Source of the DNA: Subtercola boreus
Lineage (GTDB): Bacteria > Actinomycetota > Actinomycetes > Actinomycetales > Microbacteriaceae
Direction: 5' to 3'
Length of the DNA: 64,000 nt
Assembly (NCBI RefSeq): GCF_003399635.1
Contig: NZ_NBXB01000034.1
Location: 124,001-188,000 of the forward strand
Part shown: piece by piece, positions 60,785 through 64,000 of the stretch
Position numbering within the stretch: the first letter of the stretch is position 1
Layout: every line of letters begins with the position of its first letter
Made by a program: the position numbers and the translations under genes
The notes under the pieces: model-generated
What the model saw: only the letters and a program-made list of their open reading frames with translations
Told to the model about the DNA's origin: nothing
Databases searched by the model: none

Positions 60785-61444
60785 TCAGGGGTGGAGGGTC
60801 TCGCCGCGCTCCAACATCTGCACGTACTGCGTGATCTTCCGCGCCCGGGTCTCCGCCCGCTTCACCGAACCGATGCGGAAGAGGATCGCGTAGCGGTTCA
60901 CGCTCGAGAGCGTCTCGAAGAAGGCGGCGGCATCGGGGTTCTGAAGAAGGGCGGAGGCCAGGTCATCCGGAACCTCGATCGTCTTCGAACCGGCGTACGC
61001 TCGCTCCCATCGACCGTCGGCCTTCGCGCGTTCGACCTCGGCGAGGCCCGCGGGCTGCATGCGTCCGGATTCGATGAAGGCCAGCGCCTTGTCGCGGTTG
61101 ATCTGCGACCAGATGCTGCGCGCGCGGCGGGGGCCGAAGTTCTGCAGAAAGTGGTGCTCGTCGAGGCGGTTCTTCTGACCATCGATCCAGCCCACACAGA
61201 GGGCCTCGTCGAGGGCTTCGGCATAGCTCACGCCGTCGTGGGCGCCGCCCTTCTTCGCGATGGCGAGCCGGATGCCGTCACTCGACCCCGCGTTCTGCCG
61301 AAGCCACACGTGCCAGTCTTCGGCGCTCGCGCAGTACACGATCTCGCGCTCGGCCGGCACGCCCTTCGCGCCCGCCGCTCCCTGCTCACCCGCCGCTCCC
61401 TGCTCACCCGCCGCTCCCTGCGCGCCCGTCGTGCTCCTCGTCAT
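60785..61444 (-). CDS. YdeI/OmpD-associated family protein
   Basis: The protein has 219 residues from ATG 61444. After a short GAAGEQ tandem repeat (residues 8-22), the core reads IVYCASAEDWHVWLRQNAGS, ALDEALCVGWIDGQKNRLDE, HHFLQNFGPRRARSIWSQIN RDKA and the C-terminal helix TLSSVNRYAILFRIGSVKRA ETRARKI. The family has been linked to stress and peptide resistance but its biochemistry is unknown. The likely promoter is leaderless. Confidence 0.88.
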   Translation of the reverse strand: MTRSTTGAQGAAGEQGAAGEQGAAGAKGVPAEREIVYCASAEDWHVWLRQNAGSSDGIRLAIAKKGGAHDGVSYAEALDEALCVGWIDGQKNRLDEHHFLQNFGPRRARSIWSQINRDKALAFIESGRMQPAGLAEVERAKADGRWERAYAGSKTIEVPDDLASALLQNPDAAAFFETLSSVNRYAILFRIGSVKRAETRARKITQYVQMLERGETLHP

Positions 61445-61451
61445 GCCCCCA

Positions 61452-61457
61452 ACCCTA
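61452..61457 (-). promoter_or_regulatory. -10 hexamer for a leaderless transcript
   Basis: TAGGGT on the minus strand ends 7 nt before the ATG at 61444. Confidence 0.45.
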
Positions 61458-61471
61458 ATCCCCCACCGAGT

Positions 61472-61517
61472 GGGCAGTTCGGGCCCCGAAACTCCGAGCT
61501 CGGGGACGGAACTGCCC
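61472..61517. repeat. 46-bp near-palindrome
   Basis: The 18-nt arms GGGCAGTTCGGGCCCCGA and TCGGGGACGGAACTGCCC pair at 16 of 18 positions. It lies 28 bp upstream of the YdeI start, in the gap behind the MFS gene. Confidence 0.75.
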
Positions 61518-61555
61518 CCTCGATCCCGCGCCGCGGCGGGGACGCTGGCGGGGCC

Positions 61556-61700
61556 AGGCGGGCGGGGCGCGGACGGTGGGGCGAGGCGGGCGGGGCGCGG
61601 ACGGTTGCAGAGCACGGGTCCGGATGGTCGGGGCGAGCCCGACCCGTGGCGCGCCCGACACGGGGCGCGCCCGACACGGGGCCAGCCCGACACGGGGCCA
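61556..61700. repeat. GC-rich direct repeats in a gene-free gap
   Basis: AGGCGGGCGGGGCGCGGACG occurs at 61556 and 61584. From about 61643, a 16-bp unit containing GCCCGACACGGG repeats about three times. No gene is seen between 61445 and 61768. Confidence 0.65.
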
Positions 61701-61768
61701 GGGAGGGCCGGGGCCCCGGGCGGGCCGGAGGCCAGCGCTGACGCTCGGCGCGTTCGCGCCCGGTGGCG

Positions 61769-63439
61769 TTACTCGCGTCCGGTGGGGTTCTCCGACGGCG
61801 CGTGCACGGGAACGCCAGCGGCGGGGGCGCCAGGCCTGCCAGCGGCGGGGGCGCCAGACCTCGCTGGAGGGCCGGCGGCGGGGGCGGGTGCGGGGGCGCC
61901 GGGCTTGCCGGCGGCGGGAGCGGGAGGCCTGCCGGCGGCAGCGGGGGCGCCACCGCCCCAGGTGGCGACGCGCTTCGGCAGGGCGAACACGAGCAGGAAC
62001 GCGGCGACGGCGAAGATCGCGCTGACCATCATCGCCGAGCCGGCGGCGTGCGTGAACCCGGTGGCCACGGCATCCTGCGAAGGACCGGAGATGACGAGCG
62101 AACCGAACAGCACGCTGCCGATGATCGCGATGCCGACAGCGCTGCCGATTCGCTGTACCGCCGAGATGACACCGCTGGCCGCCCCGGCGTCGCGCTTGTC
62201 GACCGTGGCGACGATGAACTGGGCGTTCGGGGCGATGAAGAACCCGTTGCCGACGCCCGCGATGAACAGAGGTGCGATGAGCTCCCAATTCGTGAGGTCG
62301 GAGGCCGGAATGAGCACCAGCACGAGCCAGAGCCAGATGAGCCCGATCGAGACGAGGGCGGTACCGATGGTGAGCACGGTGCGTCCGAGTTTCTGCGAGA
62401 GCCGGTTGCTCTGCGACGAGCCGAGGATGCTGCCGATCGCAAAGGGGATCGAGACCGCACCCGACTCGAGCGCCGTGTGCCCGAGCCCCGACTGCCAGAG
62501 CAGCGAGATCGTGAAGAAGATGCTGGTGAACGCAGCGAAGTAGACGAGGGCGAGGATCACTCCGCCGGTGAAGGCGGGGTGCTTGAACAGCGTGGGCGGA
62601 ACCAGCGGGGACTTGCCACGCCGGGTGTACGAGACCTCCCACAGCCCGAAGAGGGCGAGCAGAACGACACCGCCGGCGATGGTGAGGTAGGTCCAGAGGG
62701 GCCAGCCCTCGTCCTGGCCCTGGATCAGGGGCACCAGCAGCGCCACGAACGCGCCGGAGACCAGCACGAGACCGATCCAGTCGATGCCGCCGCGCGGCTG
62801 GGCATCCGGAGCACCGGCTGCGAGCTCGCGGCGTGCCGGCAGCAGGAACACCGCGGCGACCAGCGTGACCACACCGATCGGCAGGTTCACGAAGAACACT
62901 CCCCGCCAGCCGTTCTCCTCCCCGAAAGCCTGGATAATCAGGCCGCCGATGATCGGGCCGAGTGCCGACGAAACTCCGATGACGGCGCCCATGATGGCGA
63001 ACGCCTTGCCGCGCGCCTGCGCTGGGAAGAGCAGTTGGATGAACGCGGTGACGGCCGGAACGAAGATACCTCCGGCGAGGCCCTGCACAACACGGGCGAT
63101 GACGAGCTGCGTGTCGTTAGCCGCGAAACCACAGGCGAAGCTCGCCGCAGTGAAGAGGGCGATACCTGTAAAGAACACCCACTTGTGGCCGATCCGGTCG
63201 CCGAGTCGGCCAGCCGGGATGAGGGCGAGGCCGAAGGCGAGGGCGTAGCCCGAGATGATCCACGACAGAGTCGACTCGCTGGCACCGAGGGTCTGCCGGA
63301 TGGTGGGCAGTGCGACGTTCACGATGGTGGTGTCGAGCAGGGCGATGCACATACCGAGCAGCAGGACGACGAGCGCCTGCCAGGCGTGTTTGGGGATGGC
63401 GGGCGCGGCCTGCGGGGCCCTCGCGGTGGTTTCAGACAT
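61769..63439 (-). CDS. MFS drug-efflux transporter, DHA2 (14-TM) family
   Basis: The 556-residue protein has about 14 membrane helices. Hallmarks are MCIALLDTTIVNVALPTIRQ, LIPAGRLGDRIGHKWVFFTG (motif A), RVVQGLAGGIFVPAVTAFIQ and GVSSALGPIIGGLI (antiporter motif C). The last 60 residues are a Pro/Ala/Gly tail. It exports toxic compounds using the proton gradient. It starts ATG 63439, 8 nt inside the upstream PadR gene, so the two are coupled. Confidence 0.94.
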   Translation of the reverse strand: MSETTARAPQAAPAIPKHAWQALVVLLLGMCIALLDTTIVNVALPTIRQTLGASESTLSWIISGYALAFGLALIPAGRLGDRIGHKWVFFTGIALFTAASFACGFAANDTQLVIARVVQGLAGGIFVPAVTAFIQLLFPAQARGKAFAIMGAVIGVSSALGPIIGGLIIQAFGEENGWRGVFFVNLPIGVVTLVAAVFLLPARRELAAGAPDAQPRGGIDWIGLVLVSGAFVALLVPLIQGQDEGWPLWTYLTIAGGVVLLALFGLWEVSYTRRGKSPLVPPTLFKHPAFTGGVILALVYFAAFTSIFFTISLLWQSGLGHTALESGAVSIPFAIGSILGSSQSNRLSQKLGRTVLTIGTALVSIGLIWLWLVLVLIPASDLTNWELIAPLFIAGVGNGFFIAPNAQFIVATVDKRDAGAASGVISAVQRIGSAVGIAIIGSVLFGSLVISGPSQDAVATGFTHAAGSAMMVSAIFAVAAFLLVFALPKRVATWGGGAPAAAGRPPAPAAGKPGAPAPAPAAGPPARSGAPAAGRPGAPAAGVPVHAPSENPTGRE

Positions 63440-64000
63440 GAGTGGAGGCCTTTCCGGGCGGGGTGACGGTGTGGTGGTTCGGGTCTATGGGCTGATCTGA
63501 CGCCGGAACGGCATGCACCGTGTGGTGCGAGTGAGATTTCGTCGGCAGCGGCGGACGCCCCCAGGCGTTCCGTCTCTGCTCGTCGGCGACGATGTCAGGC
63601 ACGCGGGCCAGGAGCCCGCGCAACCAGTCGAGTTCGGACCGGATGCGGTGCTCGCGATGCTCCATGGCGAACGTCTCGCTGATGGTGAGGTACGGCAGGG
63701 CGCGGAAATTCGCCTCCTCCGTCTCTTCGAGCAGCACTTCGAGCGCACGGATCCGACCCTCGACGATGTGCGGAACATCGTCGAGCCGGTCGCCATCGAG
63801 ACGGGTGAGAGCCAGGTCGAACGGATCCGACCGGAACGTCAACGTGCTCAACTGCTCGAGCCGGAGGCCGGCCAGCGCCTCCCGCCCCCCGTCGCTGATC
63901 TCGTAGATCTGGCGTTCGGGGAAGTTGCCCTCCCGCTCGACACGCACGACGTCGATCAGACCCTCTGCGGCCAGCCGCTTGATCGCACCGTAGAGGGCGC
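63432..64000 (-). CDS. PadR-family transcriptional regulator (runs off window end)
   Basis: The C-terminal 189 or so codons are in the window. The visible end of the winged helix reads ALYGAIKRLAAEGLIDVVRV, then EREGNFPERQIYEISDGGRE ALAGLRL, the PadR wing. A C-terminal helical dimerisation domain follows (VEGRIRALEVLLEETEEANF, MEHREHRIRSELDWLRGLLA RVPDI) and a polar His-rich tail. It most probably represses the overlapping DHA2 pump gene in a drug-responsive way. Confidence 0.9.
   Translation of the reverse strand, partial: ALYGAIKRLAAEGLIDVVRVEREGNFPERQIYEISDGGREALAGLRLEQLSTLTFRSDPFDLALTRLDGDRLDDVPHIVEGRIRALEVLLEETEEANFRALPYLTISETFAMEHREHRIRSELDWLRGLLARVPDIVADEQRRNAWGRPPLPTKSHSHHTVHAVPASDQPIDPNHHTVTPPGKASTHV

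Noticed and set aside
61445-61768. A gene in the gap between YdeI and the MFS pump
   Set aside because: Open frames here are low-complexity GC repeats with no start signal or domain.

Overview
The window is 64 kb of high-GC DNA from an actinobacterium, most probably a member of the Microbacteriaceae. The evidence is the rpoB N-terminus, frequent GTG/TTG starts, an Lhr-Nei2 gene pair, a Corynebacterium-type inositol cluster, a bifunctional PutA and a DUF5997 gene. I cannot name the genus from sequence alone. I see no rRNA, tRNA, CRISPR array, IS element or prophage. The region looks chromosomal, with light gene decay and many short palindromic repeats.

Layout. 1-1374 is the 5' part of rpoB (minus), with a recognisable promoter and a leader hairpin. 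1.7-2.9 kb holds a lone AbiEi/DUF559-type gene between two copies of a 65-bp palindromic repeat. 3-11.7 kb holds housekeeping and small conserved genes: a SpeE-like methyltransferase, a TPR protein, an SprT-like protease, DUF427, a ComB-like protein, SRPBCC, DUF1684, a DEAD-box helicase, a nucleoside hydrolase and NUDIX. 11.8-17.8 kb is lhr-nei2. 17.9-19.3 kb holds a broken CsoR gene, an esterase and YbaK.

19.4-33.4 kb is a sugar (probably myo-inositol) module. It has an ABC importer, a divergent Gfo/Idh/MocA dehydrogenase, the operon iolC-(Cgl0159-like)-mmsA-iolB-iolD-iolE-iolG-(isomerase remnant), and a divergent GntR/UTRA regulator. Three matching operator-like sites link the regulator to both promoter regions. 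mmsA carries an amber codon at a normally conserved Trp and also has Tyr where the catalytic Cys belongs. The last gene of the operon is internally deleted. Inositol carbon flow past malonate semialdehyde is therefore probably broken or bypassed.

33.4-43.1 kb holds an amidohydrolase fragment, a GH13 enzyme, a quinone reductase-like MDR, an HTH-less LysR-type protein divergent from DUF5997, a ferritin-VIT1 fusion, an FBP zinc-finger protein, an NhaA-DsbA fusion and a LacI regulator. 43.2-50 kb holds glutathione peroxidase, an EthD-domain protein, thyA-folA, a thioredoxin-like protein, a CitE-like protein, and a LolA-like lipoprotein carrier with an ABC exporter. 50-52.7 kb holds MazEF, an unrecognised protein and a LysR regulator. 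52.9-56.4 kb is putA. 56.9-64 kb holds an orphan peptide-type binding protein, a second HTH-less LysR-type protein, GNAT, a YbaK-domain protein, YdeI, and a DHA2 efflux pump with a PadR regulator that runs off the end.

Two window-wide patterns stand out. First, at least fifteen starts sit exactly 6-7 nt after a TANNNT-like -10 hexamer, which predicts leaderless mRNAs. Second, gene ends carry 44-65 bp near-palindromes. Eight of these fall into three repeat families with conserved size and internal orientation.
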